Below, in pieces: positions 23,568 through 33,689 of a DNA stretch of 64,000 nt. Positions within the stretch are counted from its first letter, which is position 1. Every line of letters begins with the position of its first letter. The notes beneath the pieces were generated by a model. The model was not told where the DNA came from, ran no database searches, and worked only from the letters and a program-made list of their open reading frames with translations. The DNA comes from Diabrotica undecimpunctata (Eukaryota > Arthropoda > Insecta > Coleoptera > Chrysomelidae), in assembly GCF_040954645.1 (NCBI RefSeq), contig NC_092804.1, positions 45,475,753-45,539,752 on the forward strand. The letters are read 5' to 3'. The position numbers were made by a program, and so were the translations under genes.

Positions 23568-24384
23568 GGTATTTAGTTTAATGACATAAAGAACATTAAT
23601 GTCCACTGCTGTAGGACAAAAATCATGTGGAAAAAGTTAGAATAAAAGCATAGGATAAAAAATAGCAAAATGATGATTAAAAGAAGATGATCATAAAGTA
23701 CAATTTTCTAGGTTTAATACTTTTACTGTTATGAGTAACTTACTACAGATGTTTCAAATTATTTATTATTATTGCATGTTTTGACTTAATTTTGGTATGC
23801 AAATATAGGACTATCTTATAATGGGATTCTAAATATCAGCAAGTTCAATTAATTCCGTTGGTTTACAAATAATTTTGATTTTTCTTCCACCAATATTGAA
23901 CAATTTTCTTGTTTTAGATCGTTCTTTCAGTTATACCTTCTCCTAAAATGTCATTTCGATAGGTAAGATAAGTATATACAAAGTGTATTAGTCTCACAGT
24001 GTTTTTAGTGCCGCCAGCTCGTAAAAAATATATGCCTTTTCAAGAGAAATATCACCAGCTAAAAAATAACTATTGGAATAACACAAAAAGGGCACAAAGT
24101 ACCAAAACCTTAAAATACAAATTGTCCACATACCAATCCAAACACACATCTTGCAAGCAATTAATTCTGAACAAATAATCTTCGTAAAACATTTTTCACT
24201 TGTGGACGTTACTTTTCAAATGTTTAAATATTTACAAAAATATAAAAATATCTCCACTTAGATGTTTTTTTTTCAAGTTTAATAGCAACTGGAAGATATG
24301 AAGTGACAATAATAAGCAATTTCTAAAATATGATATATGCTAGTACTTTTTGTAACATTTTTTTTTATTTTAAGGAAATAAATT
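23568..24384. other. AT-rich stretch, nothing recognised
   Basis: Low-complexity AT-rich DNA without motifs or open frames that could be supported. Confidence 0.4.
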
Positions 24385-24570
24385 AATACCAAGTAGTATA
24401 GTAGTCAAGTTTTACAGAGGGCTCGGGTTAGATCCTAACGCCAGCGACAAGATCTAGATATTTTTAAAATATCTACAAGCCCCAGATCGGCTTAATAAAA
24501 TGAGTACCTTGGGTAACACCATTTGAAACAGTTGAAGTTTAGCACTGGCCCTGTCACCTTCCCTCTATAT
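24385..24570 (+). repeat. tRNA-derived SINE candidate
   Basis: AGTAGTATAGTAGTCAAG (like a tRNA A-box region) is followed 20 bases later by GGGTTAGATCCTAACGCC (one base from a GGTTCGATCC B box). The tail shares TAGATATTTTTAAAATATCT, ACCTTGGGTAA.ACCA and AGTTGAAG with 48820-48945. A pol III head plus shared tail suggests a SINE. It ends at a TA microsatellite. Confidence 0.5.
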
Positions 24571-24574
24571 CGTA

Positions 24575-24643
<69 letters not shown>
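24575..24643. repeat. (TA)n microsatellite
   Basis: About 34 TA units at the end of the SINE-like sequence. Confidence 0.96.
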
Positions 24644-24646
<3 letters not shown>

Positions 24647-25291
24647 ATTGTTTTAAAACAGAAACAGGGGAAAATTAGGAAAAAGGAAGTCAAATCCTCG
24701 AAAAAACACCTCGACTTTTATTTCACAGGGGACTTTTTCCTTTTGATGATAATCTTAAATGTGAAGTATCCTTTCCCGCCCATCCTTTACTAACTCCACA
24801 GCGATTTAAGGGAAAGTGCTAACTACGATACATCATTGAAAAGCAAATTCTTTTAAGAATTCAGCCATGCGACTGTTCATTAAGTAGCTTTCTACTTGGC
24901 GCTCTTTAGCACAAACAAAAACACAATTAACAATATTTCCTATTTAAATTATATTTTAATAGTGACGAAAAAGCGGGGAGAAGTATGACATTTGAGGATA
25001 TGATAAGAAGATGTCTCTCGTGGAATAAACCTCGTCGTGCACATTTTTCACAGAAAATGTGCCTTCAGGATATTCGATCTATTTCGTTTTTGGTACTGCA
25101 TCCTACCTGCTGTACTTACCTAAAAATGATTCTTTTAAAAAATACGTGATAAATCAAAGTTAACACGATAATTATTCGCAGGTTTGCTAATGACATGCTC
25201 ATAATAAACTACACATCTCTCCAAGTCTTTCAGTTGCTGAATAAATCTTGATTAATTTTACAAATGAGATAAAAACCCATACCGATATTGA
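24644..25291. other. 3' flank of minus-strand gene, nothing recognised
   Basis: No open frame or repeat that can be supported. It lies downstream of the terminal exon at 25371-26060. Confidence 0.4.
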
Positions 25292-25297
25292 TTTATT
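25292..25297 (-). promoter_or_regulatory. Polyadenylation signal AATAAA
   Basis: A perfect AATAAA on the minus strand, 74 bases past the stop codon of the terminal exon at 25371-26060, a usual distance for a short 3' UTR. Confidence 0.6.
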
Positions 25298-25370
25298 TTT
25301 ACAGTATATAATGAAAATTGTTTCGAGACAGTCATTCTAAATTACAAATTAGTCCATTTACAATATTTTC

Positions 25371-26060
25371 CTACTTAGCCTTCAATTTCTTCTTTTTCTT
25401 TTTATCGACCTTAGCTAGAATATCAGCGGCACTAGCCAGTCGCCTCAAATTTCTTCTAGCTTTAGTTTTGGCGAAATTGTGTACCCTAAAACCCCCTCCT
25501 TGTTTGCTGGTACCTGGCTCAGAAAAGGATTTGTTGGGGAGATGGTAGGGTGGAGCTGAGAAAACACGAGCTTTTCGGGTGTACAGTTGGGGATGTGTGG
25601 AGTTTTTCTCCCATGCTACAACGAGGCTGTCGTCGAATTTGTCGTTATTTTCATACTTCGCTATAACTGCTTTTCCTTCGCTGTTGTTTATGAAGCAAAT
25701 TTCTCGCAGGTGCACTCCTTCCTCTTTGGTCTTATCTGATTGGACAGGTGTCGGGATTTGGGTGCTAGTTTCTAGTTTACCCTTAGAACGATTACTTGTC
25801 TCTATTCCGGCTGGTTTCTTGATTCCTTTATTGATCGGTTTTACTTTTTCTGTGGAATTTTTTGACTTTAAGGTTAGCTCTTTTCTAGTTTTTGCTTTGA
25901 AGGGTTGTTTGTTGACTTTTATCCCCGACTTTGAGGAACCGGGTTGGGCGAGATTTTCTTTTCTATCGAGAGGTATTGGTGCGCTTCTCGACTTCGGTTT
26001 TTTCGGGATTGGTTTGGGAATTGAAGTTCTATTCTTGAAGATGGTACGTGTCGATTTAGC
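25371..26060 (-). CDS. Terminal exon of an unrecognised Lys-rich protein
   Basis: An intact frame of 229 codons plus stop starts directly after a splice acceptor (TTTTCTTGCTTCAG) in phase 0; the in-frame ATG at 26084 lies in the intron. The first 110 residues are Lys/Ser/Pro-rich and look disordered. A compact stretch follows (GVHLREICFINNSEGKAVIA, then DDSLVVAWEK). The last 60 residues contain ARVFSAPPYHLPNKSFSEPG, RVHNFAKTKARRNLRRLA and a Lys-rich end (VDKKKKKKLKAK) resembling a nuclear localisation signal. An AATAAA follows. Clean splicing, open frame and even codon use unlike nearby relics argue for a host gene. I do not recognise the family; a nuclear or nucleolar role is only a guess from composition. 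Confidence 0.7.
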   Translation of the reverse strand, partial: AKSTRTIFKNRTSIPKPIPKKPKSRSAPIPLDRKENLAQPGSSKSGIKVNKQPFKAKTRKELTLKSKNSTEKVKPINKGIKKPAGIETSNRSKGKLETSTQIPTPVQSDKTKEEGVHLREICFINNSEGKAVIAKYENNDKFDDSLVVAWEKNSTHPQLYTRKARVFSAPPYHLPNKSFSEPGTSKQGGGFRVHNFAKTKARRNLRRLASAADILAKVDKKKKKKLKAK

Positions 26061-26998
26061 CTGAAGCAAGAAAACTCTTACCAACGTATATTTTAGTTAA
26101 AATCAAGCAACTAGGGTGTAGCGCACATAATTATCTTCAAACGATTGTGGGATGAGAGGGTTATAGCCTGTTACGTTTAAGTTTTCTACAAGATGAACAA
26201 TTTTAATTTAAATCTAAAAACTAACACGAAAGCATTGTTTTACTTATGTTTCCTACCAGAAACATAAATAAAGTATGTTTGAATTCTGAAATGGTCAATA
26301 CATTCCGTCTTTTTAAATTTAGAAGTGTGCCTTGCAAAGTGATCCAAGTAAAAATGACTCTTCCGAGATTTTTTTAAGAAGGGCAGTTTAAACAGCCTAA
26401 ATAGATTCTATAATAAAATATCGAAAATTATATTTCTTTTTAGTTATTTTATCCATCAGTAGTATAATTGGGCTCCCTGTTATATTTAGACGCACTTCCT
26501 TTATATTTCACTGTCTAAATAGGTACGTATGGTGATAAAAGTACCTACTATTTGTGGGTGTGATGAAATATGATGTAGAATAGGATCAAATGAAGGAATA
26601 CGCTTAGCAACAAGAACATACCAACATTAGCGGATTAATATAAAGTTAGAGACACATCATCTACTATTATACATAATACATAAATACAAACATAATACAT
26701 AAACATATAATACATAAACAAATAATACATAAACACTTTGAATTTGATATCATCTCTCAGAATTTTCAACTAGAAGCATGGCTATTTGCCTACTAGATCA
26801 AGGACAAGTAAGTCAACCGTCAATTTTATCACACAATAATTGCTAAACAACTATTAACAGCACTAAAATAACAGCACCATTTTAGAATAATTCTTTTTGA
26901 AAACGATTTCCTGAGTAGAAATCCTGAGAAGAAGAGCCAATTGTGGCTTAATCTCATATAAATATAATAATCTAAGATCCCATTGCAGGATCACTACG
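26061..26998. other. Intron of minus-strand gene, mostly featureless
   Basis: Presumed intron upstream of the terminal exon. It contains a short minisatellite at 26669-26735; otherwise AT-rich with nothing recognised. Confidence 0.45.
26669..26735. repeat. ACATAATACATAAA minisatellite
   Basis: Four imperfect units of about 16 bp built on AATACATAAACA. Confidence 0.8.
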
Positions 26999-27240
26999 TT
27001 CATCTTCTTCTTCTTTTTTAAGTAGACATGACTCTGTTTGTGTTTCAATGTGCCCCCAGTAAGTTGTCTATTTGTTGTCATTCGGCTTATATGATCGTTC
27101 CGTTCTACTCTTCTATTTTTTACCCAGTTCTTGATGTTCTCCACCTTGCATCTACGTCGTATATCTGTACTTCTAGCTCTGTCCCATAATGTCTTACCAT
27201 CAATTTTTCTAAGTGTTTTTATCTCTGCTGTTTTTAACAT
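26999..27240 (-). pseudogene. RTE-like 3' terminal fragment
   Basis: The minus strand reads MLKTAEIKTLRKIDGKTLWD, then RARSTDIRRRCKVENIKNWV and RRVERNDHISRM, the end of RTE-like ORF2 (E...LR.I.GKT..DR....IR..C.....W...R...W..HI.RM). It ends in a run of Lys codons (CTT repeats on the plus strand), typical of these 3' ends. It is 5' truncated, probably at insertion. A hairpin motif repeat begins about 40 bp further on. Confidence 0.75.
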
Positions 27241-27276
27241 CCTTTTGTCTTCTCTGTGTTTCTGCTTTACAAACTA

Positions 27277-27365
27277 ATGTTTGTATTTTGAGATCGATTT
27301 CCGAAGTGGAAATTGAAACGTCAATAATCTTACTTTAACCTTTAATTGTGGCTTATTCCCATTTA
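27277..27365 (+). repeat. TTGAGA-hairpin-GAAAC repeat, type B, copy 1
   Basis: TTGAGATC, then ATTTCC-GAAGT-GGAAAT hairpin, then TGAAACGTCAATAA and a tail AACCTTTAATTGTGGCTTAT. The same unit occurs at 32828-32920 (-), 32941-33034 (+) and, altered, at 52110-52190 and 31030-31095. Confidence 0.75.
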
Positions 27366-28618
27366 AATAGTAATTTCCGGCTTTGTATATCACCCACCAC
27401 ATTTTATCCGGGCTTTGGACCGGCTGTGGTTACCACAGAGCTACTCAATCCACCCCGCAATAACCCCAGGCAGTGTTGTATGTGTATAACACAACCCGTT
27501 ATGCACATTCTGCACTACGTGTGGCCTAACTTTTACAACTGGCAAATGTATTATAATTATTTTTGGTAAATGTAATAAATTTTTGCAAGATTTTGGAAGG
27601 TATTTAATACGTAGAACAATTTTAACATTTGTTTTCAATACAGATTTCAGTCCTCTACAAATAGTATCTGATGACTTTTTATTTAAAATAATTAGGGAAG
27701 CAGGAATTCGAGAGTTTAGAATTTTCCATTGAGTTTTCTATGGCCCGTCTGATGATTCACTACACAGTATACACTGTCATTTGCATACTATCAAATCCTT
27801 TTAGCAGAGGACATGGATGATATAGAATATATAACACGTAAGATGGTAGAGGAATATAAAATTTGGGGACTAGAAAAAACAACAATAACGTAGGTAAATA
27901 TAACAAGGGCCAGGTGATATTTACAATAAGAAGAATAAAATATACATGACGACGAATAATTCTGAACACAAATTTATTTCTGTTTGGAATACTTTGTGCA
28001 TACTTTGCATACACGAGCATAATAGTTTTCTTGACTTGTATATATTCTACTAAGAATAGTTTCCTAAAATATTTTGAAACTTTATGCGAACAAATTACAC
28101 CCATTTTTTTACTTTTAAAGTTAGTTTCTGTTTCCTAGTTCCAGATACACTATCAAATTGGATGTACACTTTCAAACTAATATTCGAGTATTTTATCTAA
28201 TATTTACTTAATTTATATTGTTCATCTTGCAGAAATATACATCAAATTAAAATTTCTTTGTAATAATGAATAAGTTATTACTAACGCAAAATATATATAA
28301 TAGATGACTTACCTTTCTATTGCTTTTTTAAAATAACAATTAAAGAAATTAGAGGGTGTTTAGTGAATGCAAATTAAAACAACTGCGTCTATTTCCTTTT
28401 CAATAGAATACGGAATATTTTAAGCATTTTTAGTAAGTTAATACCTATTAAATCCAGCAAATTACCCACAATTAATTTAATATTGGTTAGAATGACATGT
28501 TCGAATTGTCACTATTGAACAGTCTGGTCTAAGATGGGGCCAAATGGCATTTACTTAGTTTTGAGATACCGACGTCTAAAGTTGACTGCTAATAAACGTC
28601 TGTACATAACCACTTCAT
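27366..28618. other. AT-rich stretch, no supported gene
   Basis: A 114-codon minus-strand frame at 27760-28104 is hydrophobic at its C-terminus but has no family signature. Nothing else can be supported. Confidence 0.4.
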
Positions 28619-28949
28619 CAATTGAATCGCTTATTGTATAAAGGGTATTAGAAAAACGAAAAAACTATCTAGTTTAGAAACTTGACGACCTATCAAATTT
28701 TGTTCTACGTATGAAATGTAGAAGGAAACTAGTAGAGTGACATGTGATACAGCAAATTTGGCTTTGAAAACTTTTAAGGCCAAAAGTAGGTTTTTAAACG
28801 CTAGGACTTGTTTTTTTTAGAAAATCAATGAATAAAAGACAAAATAATGTGCTGCTCTACGGGTAATAATTATTAATTAACTTATAAAAATATGTTTATT
28901 TTTACAAATAAGACCTAAAGTACATCTTAAGACTTGGAACACAAAAAAA

Positions 28950-30251
28950 CTAATCACTATCATATTCTTCATTGGTCGTCGACAGGTCCTTAAATTGCTC
29001 AAAAAACTCTTTATCTTCTTCGGGAATATAAGTCAAGACTTTCATAAGATCACCCAGTTTTTTGGCCTTGATTGGCTTCGTAAGCCATTTTATTTAGACA
29101 CGAAGTAGCTGCATTTTTTTTTTGACAAATTAAATTCGAATAAAACAAATCCATCAATGAACTCGTAATGCTGTTATAACTCCGGGGGTCTCACTTGAAT
29201 AAGTTAAGTGTTTATATTTTGATATGGCAAAATTTTCTTTAATTTTATTTGTACCTATAACGAGTTCCTTTATATTTTTTTAAATAGGCTGGGCCACCAC
29301 ATTTTAAAGCCTAGAATTTCATGCATGTCTACTACTTTAACAGTAAAATGTGATTTCAATGATTTTGCGTTTGCTATTATTGTACGTACTGTATTGGAGT
29401 ATAAACCCGGTCATGGCGCCTGAGAACACTTTTTATAGGTCCAAAATCTCTGTCCCACGGTAGAAAAGAATGCCCACGAACCGGAAAATATTGATAAATT
29501 ATGTTAAATCTTCCATTCATGGTAAGATTTAAGAAAAATCGAACAAGGGTATGATTTCTATTTTGGCCCCCACAAGCATCACTAAATACGTGTAATTCAA
29601 TGATAGTTTCTGGGATTTGTTTTATATAATCCGGCAGGAAGCTAGCTACCTCATTCGCTCCGCGTTTGGCAGTGCCCTCATGGAACGTATAAAATGTTGC
29701 ACCATTTGTTTTTATGTCTTGTATCCCAAAAACATATTGCCGTACTTTTCGTAGGTAAAAGATATCATTCACTGGCATAAATGGTAATGGCAAATTTTGC
29801 ATAAAATCAAAAACGATGGCTGCTAGATTATTGTTTTTATTACACATCTCTTTTGCATATATAATTTTTTTGTAAAACTTAGTTAGTTTGCCCTCCTCTT
29901 ATGCACAAGTAATTCTGCAGCTGCTACTCGTTCATCTTTTTTACGGTTAAAGAGGAATCAAGGAAGGTAACAGGCTTGCTACCATAATGATTTTCTTTTT
30001 TTTGGAAAAATTCTAATGTGCTCATTTATCTTTAAAATAACAGAATCGGGTAAAGCCTTACCACGTTTAAGATGTTTAAGATCACCATTTGTTAGGAGCC
30101 AAATTAAACGACAAACTGCTTTTGCCGACAATGCATATAAAACATCTGAACACGTTCTTGTCCATGAATACATGAAACACAAAATTGCTTCGGCGTTCTT
30201 TTTTAGGTTCTTAATCCTTGATTTTATTATCGAAACTACTAATGCACACAC
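28950..30251 (-). pseudogene. CGGQNRN-family transposase-like protein, broken
   Basis: In coding order: 30251-29979 reads CMYSWTRTC, LKHLKRGKALPDSVILKINE and HIRIFPKK; a shift gives HYGSKPVTFLDSSLTVKKMN, the block also seen at 7473-7865. After a deletion removing the Cys knuckle, 29847-29377 is open: VFDFMQNLPLP (Asp, residue 14), EGTAKRGANEVASFLPDYI, VFSDACGGQNRN (Asp, residue 90) and RGHSFLPWDRDFG (Asp, residue 132 or 134). Then IIANAKSLKSHFTVKVVDMH and, after more shifts, LTKPIKAKKLGDLMKVLTYI with an acidic end at the stop 28950-28952. The three spaced Asp suggest an RNase H-like nuclease, which is inference. TIRs surround it. Dead copy. Confidence 0.75.
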
Positions 30252-30333
30252 GTGCTAGAGCTAACCGAAACAATAAAATAAACGACTCTGTAGACAAAAT
30301 GACAGAAAATATGGTGGCGCTACAAGAATTATT

Positions 30334-30570
30334 CTTCTTCTTCAAGTGCCGTCTCCATCAATGGAGGTTAGCGGTTATGGTGGCAAACGTTTGTCTATCT
30401 TCAGCTGTTCTTAAGAGTTCCTCAAATCCAAGTCCTGTCCAGTTTCTGATATTACGTAGCCAGGACAATTTTTTTCTTCCAATTCCTCGCTTTCCTTCTA
30501 TTTTGCCTTTTATTATCAACTGAGGGATGTAGTATTTCTCGTTGCGCAACAAATGCCCTAAGAACATCTA
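30334..30570 (-). mobile_element. 5'-truncated RTE tail with 12-bp target duplication
   Basis: ACAAGAATTATT occurs at 30322-30333 and 30571-30582, flanking a 237-bp insert. The minus strand reads MFLGHLLRNEKYYIPQLI, then GKIEGKRGIGRKKLSWLRNI and NWTGLGFEELLRTAEDRQTF, ending in Lys codons: the C-terminus of an RTE-like ORF2. The short length, 3'-terminal position and perfect duplication are signs of target-primed reverse transcription. It landed inside the TIR element, upstream of its gene. Confidence 0.88.
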
Positions 30571-30757
30571 ACAAGAATTATTACTAGTCCCGAACTAGTT
30601 TCCTTTATACGCTCAACAATAATTTTATTCTGCGATATTTCGTGTATGGTGAGAGATACAAATTTCAATAGACTGATTGATCCGTCGAGTGTGGTTCAAC
30701 AAAATGTATTCGTACTGATGTGGACTTATTCCCTTTATACAATAAGCGATTCAATTG

Positions 30758-31339
30758 GCGATCGACTGTGATGAATAGTATGTGAATGAAGATGTTATGT
30801 ATGTATAGATTGTATAATTTTTGAAGTAAAAACTTCTATAGCTAAGCTTGAGAAAAATATCTTTTTTATATAGGGAAAAATATAAGCCTGACGTCAGCAT
30901 AAAATCGGTTAATAATGTAATGTAAGTTCCGTACATTTGGCGCAATATGGTTCAGAAACAAACTATTTTCTTGTGGCGTTTCTATATTGTCTACTTATTT
31001 ATTGCGAACAAATGTCAATAATATGTAAACATACGTTTCCATTTCCACCTCGGAAATCCTACTTTTAATTTAAATTGTGGTTTATTCTTATAGTAGAGAG
31101 CATTTGGCGCAAATGGCAGACTCGACTGTACTTTGAATATAAAAATGAATTGAAACTTAATATGTTCAATAAGTTAGGACTAGAACTCTTCACTTCCGTC
31201 CGCACTACCCAGAGTGCAAAATATTTTTATTTTATTTTATTGTGCAATAAAAAATACACAATTATGATAAATACAAAATATTATTCTTGTATATTATTTA
31301 TAAATAGGTGAAATACTCTCGCAGAACTTCTTCTCCTTC
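30758..31339. other. AT-rich stretch with partial hairpin repeat
   Basis: At 31030-31095 a diverged hairpin unit (GTTTCC...ATTTCCACCTCGGAAAT, then AATTGTGGTTTATTC) resembles the type B repeat, with its tail in the opposite relative orientation. No gene. Confidence 0.5.
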
Positions 31340-31710
31340 TTCCTTTTTTATTCTAGGCGATTCGCCTGTTTAAACTTCATCAACCTGCATCAACGTTAAG
31401 ATTGTCGGTCCATGTTTCTCGGGGTCAGCCTATACTTCTCCGTACCGTTGACGATTTATCTCGAGAAATTCTCACCATTATTATTTCTTCGATTCTGGTA
31501 ATATTCCACTCTTTTTTTCCTGTTTACCACCCTACCATTAATATCGCCTACCCCACATATATTGCTTTTGTTATTACTTGTTTCTGTGTAGAAGAGTCTT
31601 TCCAGTTATGTTACGAAGTACCTTAATTTCTGTTGTTTCAAGAAATCTTTTGGTTTTTGTTGTTTTTGGCCTAGTTTGTAACGACGTCAGCACCAGCTAT
31701 TGCCACCGTT
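31340..31710 (-). pseudogene. RTE-like 3' terminal fragment
   Basis: Codons read RPKTTKTKRFLETTEIKVLR, then NITGKTLLHR, a decayed linker with VVNRKKEWNDHISRI and GRPRKRWTDNL. This is the same C-terminal domain as in the copies at 26999 and 40142. Frame shifts near 31560 and 31450 and loss of the RT make it a relic. Confidence 0.7.
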
Positions 31711-32310
31711 CCGCCAACGCTCCGTACGTACGCACTTTCACGTTAAATTCCCACTTACATCGACGCGCTAGAGGAGAAGGAAGACCGGCAACGGTATAAA
31801 ACAACCTATGCCGAAAGGTAGAAGAGAATTCCGCATGGGCGCTGATCTAGTGAAAACTCCACCAGGCCTTTGGGGAACCGTCTGAGTTCTATCATAGTGT
31901 TAATCTGGGTACAACTCCACAGACCCATTCCATAATTAAGTGTTGATTAGTCACTTCCCGCTCATCGCCGGATCTAGTGTTGATCGATTCTAAGCCAGAT
32001 CATTCTTTTTACTTTCTTCTTCAGCCTTCAGTAATCCAACTTTGGACATAGGCCTCGCCCAAATCAATTCAGTGTCTTCTATTTTGCGCCACTTGCTTCC
32101 AGTTGTTCTTTTTACTTTAGCGTGTGTGTATTAACACATCGTATTTTCGTTTCGATTTTTATGACATTACTTAATATTGTATTTGCTAGACGTGAGAACC
32201 GGGAGAAGATCGGCACGAGACCGGCAAGGTTGGAGGCCTAGTTTGGAGGAGGCCAAGGCTCGATTTGCGCTGTAGAGCTATTGGAGAGAGAATATGGTAT
32301 TTATTTTAAA
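31711..32310. other. Mixed GC-richer stretch
   Basis: 31711-31990 is unusually GC-rich for the window with no open frame that reads as a protein. At 32043-32059 TTTGGACATAGGCCTCGCC matches the widespread insect signature of RTE 3' ends (inverse of GGCCTATGTCCAGCAGTGG), so a short minus-strand RTE terminus lies near 32010-32110. The rest is unrecognised. Confidence 0.45.
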
Positions 32311-33472
32311 GTTATACTTCTATACGCACGGTCGGCGTTGGAAATTTGCACGGTAGTGAATCTGTGAAACCATTACATATGTAAGATAATGAGTAAGAGA
32401 GAGATAAAAATGTTCCTTTTGTATATATATTTAATATTATAAATATATTATATTATACATAATATTATATATATGATATAATATATATTAATATTATTAT
32501 TTATGTGATATGTTTTGTATTATTTATTAAATGTTCATAATTATTTTAGGCTTTTGTATTTCAAAATAATCACTGTATGACAGACAACTGTCAATTTTGA
32601 AATCCGTTAATAACATGTCTAATTGGCAAATCTTTTACGTGTTTGGTTCATACGCTGGTGTACGTGAGTTCGAATCCCAATATGAATTTCCTTTTTTATT
32701 TTTGAAATATTTAAAAACCTCACGTTAATGTTATTAAATATATGTAATATACGCAAAAATGCTAAATTTTAAAATAAAATGAAAATTTACAACATAATCG
32801 TAAACGTAAGTTATGTATTTATATTTAAATGGGAATAAGCCACAATTAAAGGTTAAAATACGTTTATTGACGTTTCAATTTCCACTTCGGAAATCGTTCT
32901 CAAAATACAAACATTAGTAAATTTATTTACTAATTTACAATTTACTAATGTTTGTATTTTGAGAACGATTTCCGAAGTGGAAATTGAAACGTCAATAAAC
33001 GTATTTTAACCTTTAATTGTGGCATATTCCCATTAAAATATAAATTAATTTAAAATGCCACAAGAAAATAGCTTCAGAACAATAGTAAGTTATGTATATT
33101 GGCAGTTTTAAATACTTATGAATATTGCATTTTAATTTGTATTGTATTATTATATTGAATTATGTTGCAGTGTATTGTATTGTAATTTTTATATTAATAA
33201 CAAAATAAACAATGAATTTTACTGCAGAGTATGTGTAAAACAATTTTTTTTGCATTCAACTACTTTTATACATATATGAAAATAAAAATATATATTTTCA
33301 TTAAAATATTAATACAATCCTTTATTTACTATACTCCTATTACAGGTCAAATGTTTATATACAGCAAACGATGCACCTGCTCTCTATTACCTATAGCATT
33401 AAATATGTAATGATTGTGCAGATTGACTCCCATATAAATTTGTAACGGCGAACGCGTGTATAGAAGTATAAC
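32311..33472. repeat. Nested inverted repeat with ~72-bp outer arms
   Basis: The outer arms 32311-32382 (GTTATACTTCTATACGC...) and 33402-33472 (...GTATAGAAGTATAAC) are imperfect inverses with shared CGTT, AAATTT, AATCTG and CATTACATAT blocks. The interior includes ATGAGTAAGAGAGAGATA (also at 52387), a tRNA-like GAGTTCGAATCCC at about 32669, and the palindrome 32828-33034. Just outside the right arm is a hairpin GGCAGTCC-CACT-GGACTGCC. It is probably a composite non-coding element. Confidence 0.6.
32828..33034. repeat. Head-to-head palindrome of the type B hairpin repeat
   Basis: Two nearly identical 93-bp units face each other (32828-32920 minus, 32941-33034 plus) around about 20 AT-rich bases. 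Each has TTGAGAAC, the ATTTCC-GAAGT-GGAAAT hairpin, GAAACGTCAATAAACG and AACCTTTAATTGTGG. The arms differ at only a couple of positions, so the duplication is recent or maintained. Confidence 0.9.
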
Positions 33473-33689
33473 TTCTACCGGCAGTCCCACTGGACTGCCA
33501 TACCCGTTTTTTTTTGCAGGTATAAATAGTGGTCATAGCGCCGTTGATACCGTCGCCAGGAATGACATTTTAATTTTTATTGTACATATTACCTGGGATC
33601 TAATTTTGTTTTGTTATTTATTTATTTCGAATATAATTATGTTTATATAAATTTAACCTTTGTTTTACTGAGTCTGCTGTCTAATAGAG
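33473..33689. other. Spacer, nothing recognised
   Basis: Short stretch with one T-run and no supported feature beyond the hairpin at about 33480-33499. Confidence 0.4.

Larger units (their letters stand above)
28619..30757 (-). mobile_element. DNA transposon with 33-bp TIRs and CGGQNRN protein
   Basis: The terminal inverted repeats 28619-28651 and 30725-30757 agree at 31 of 33 bases, each starting CAATTGAATCGCTTATTGTA from outside. The element is 2139 bp and encloses the minus-strand CGGQNRN relic at 28950-30251 plus a later RTE tail (30334-30570). No clear target duplication flanks the TIRs (left ...CTTCAT, right GCGATC...), so the true ends may extend or the duplication may have decayed. 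TIRs place this protein family on a DNA element. I do not recognise a named superfamily. Confidence 0.75.

Noticed and set aside
25579..26064. 161-codon plus-strand open frame
   Set aside because: It is the antisense of the spliced minus-strand exon 25371-26060, which has a splice acceptor, poly(A) signal and more protein-like composition.
27760..28104. 114-codon minus-strand frame resembling a membrane protein
   Set aside because: Composition only; no motif and no splice or promoter context.
32660..32690. tRNA-like GAGTTCGAATCCC
   Set aside because: No acceptor stem, anticodon arm or A box in the right place, so not called a tRNA gene; mentioned only as a possible SINE remnant.
32828..33034. 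Functional hammerhead ribozyme
   Set aside because: The CUGANGA box is not intact and stems I/III could not be drawn by eye, so it is reported only as a resemblance.
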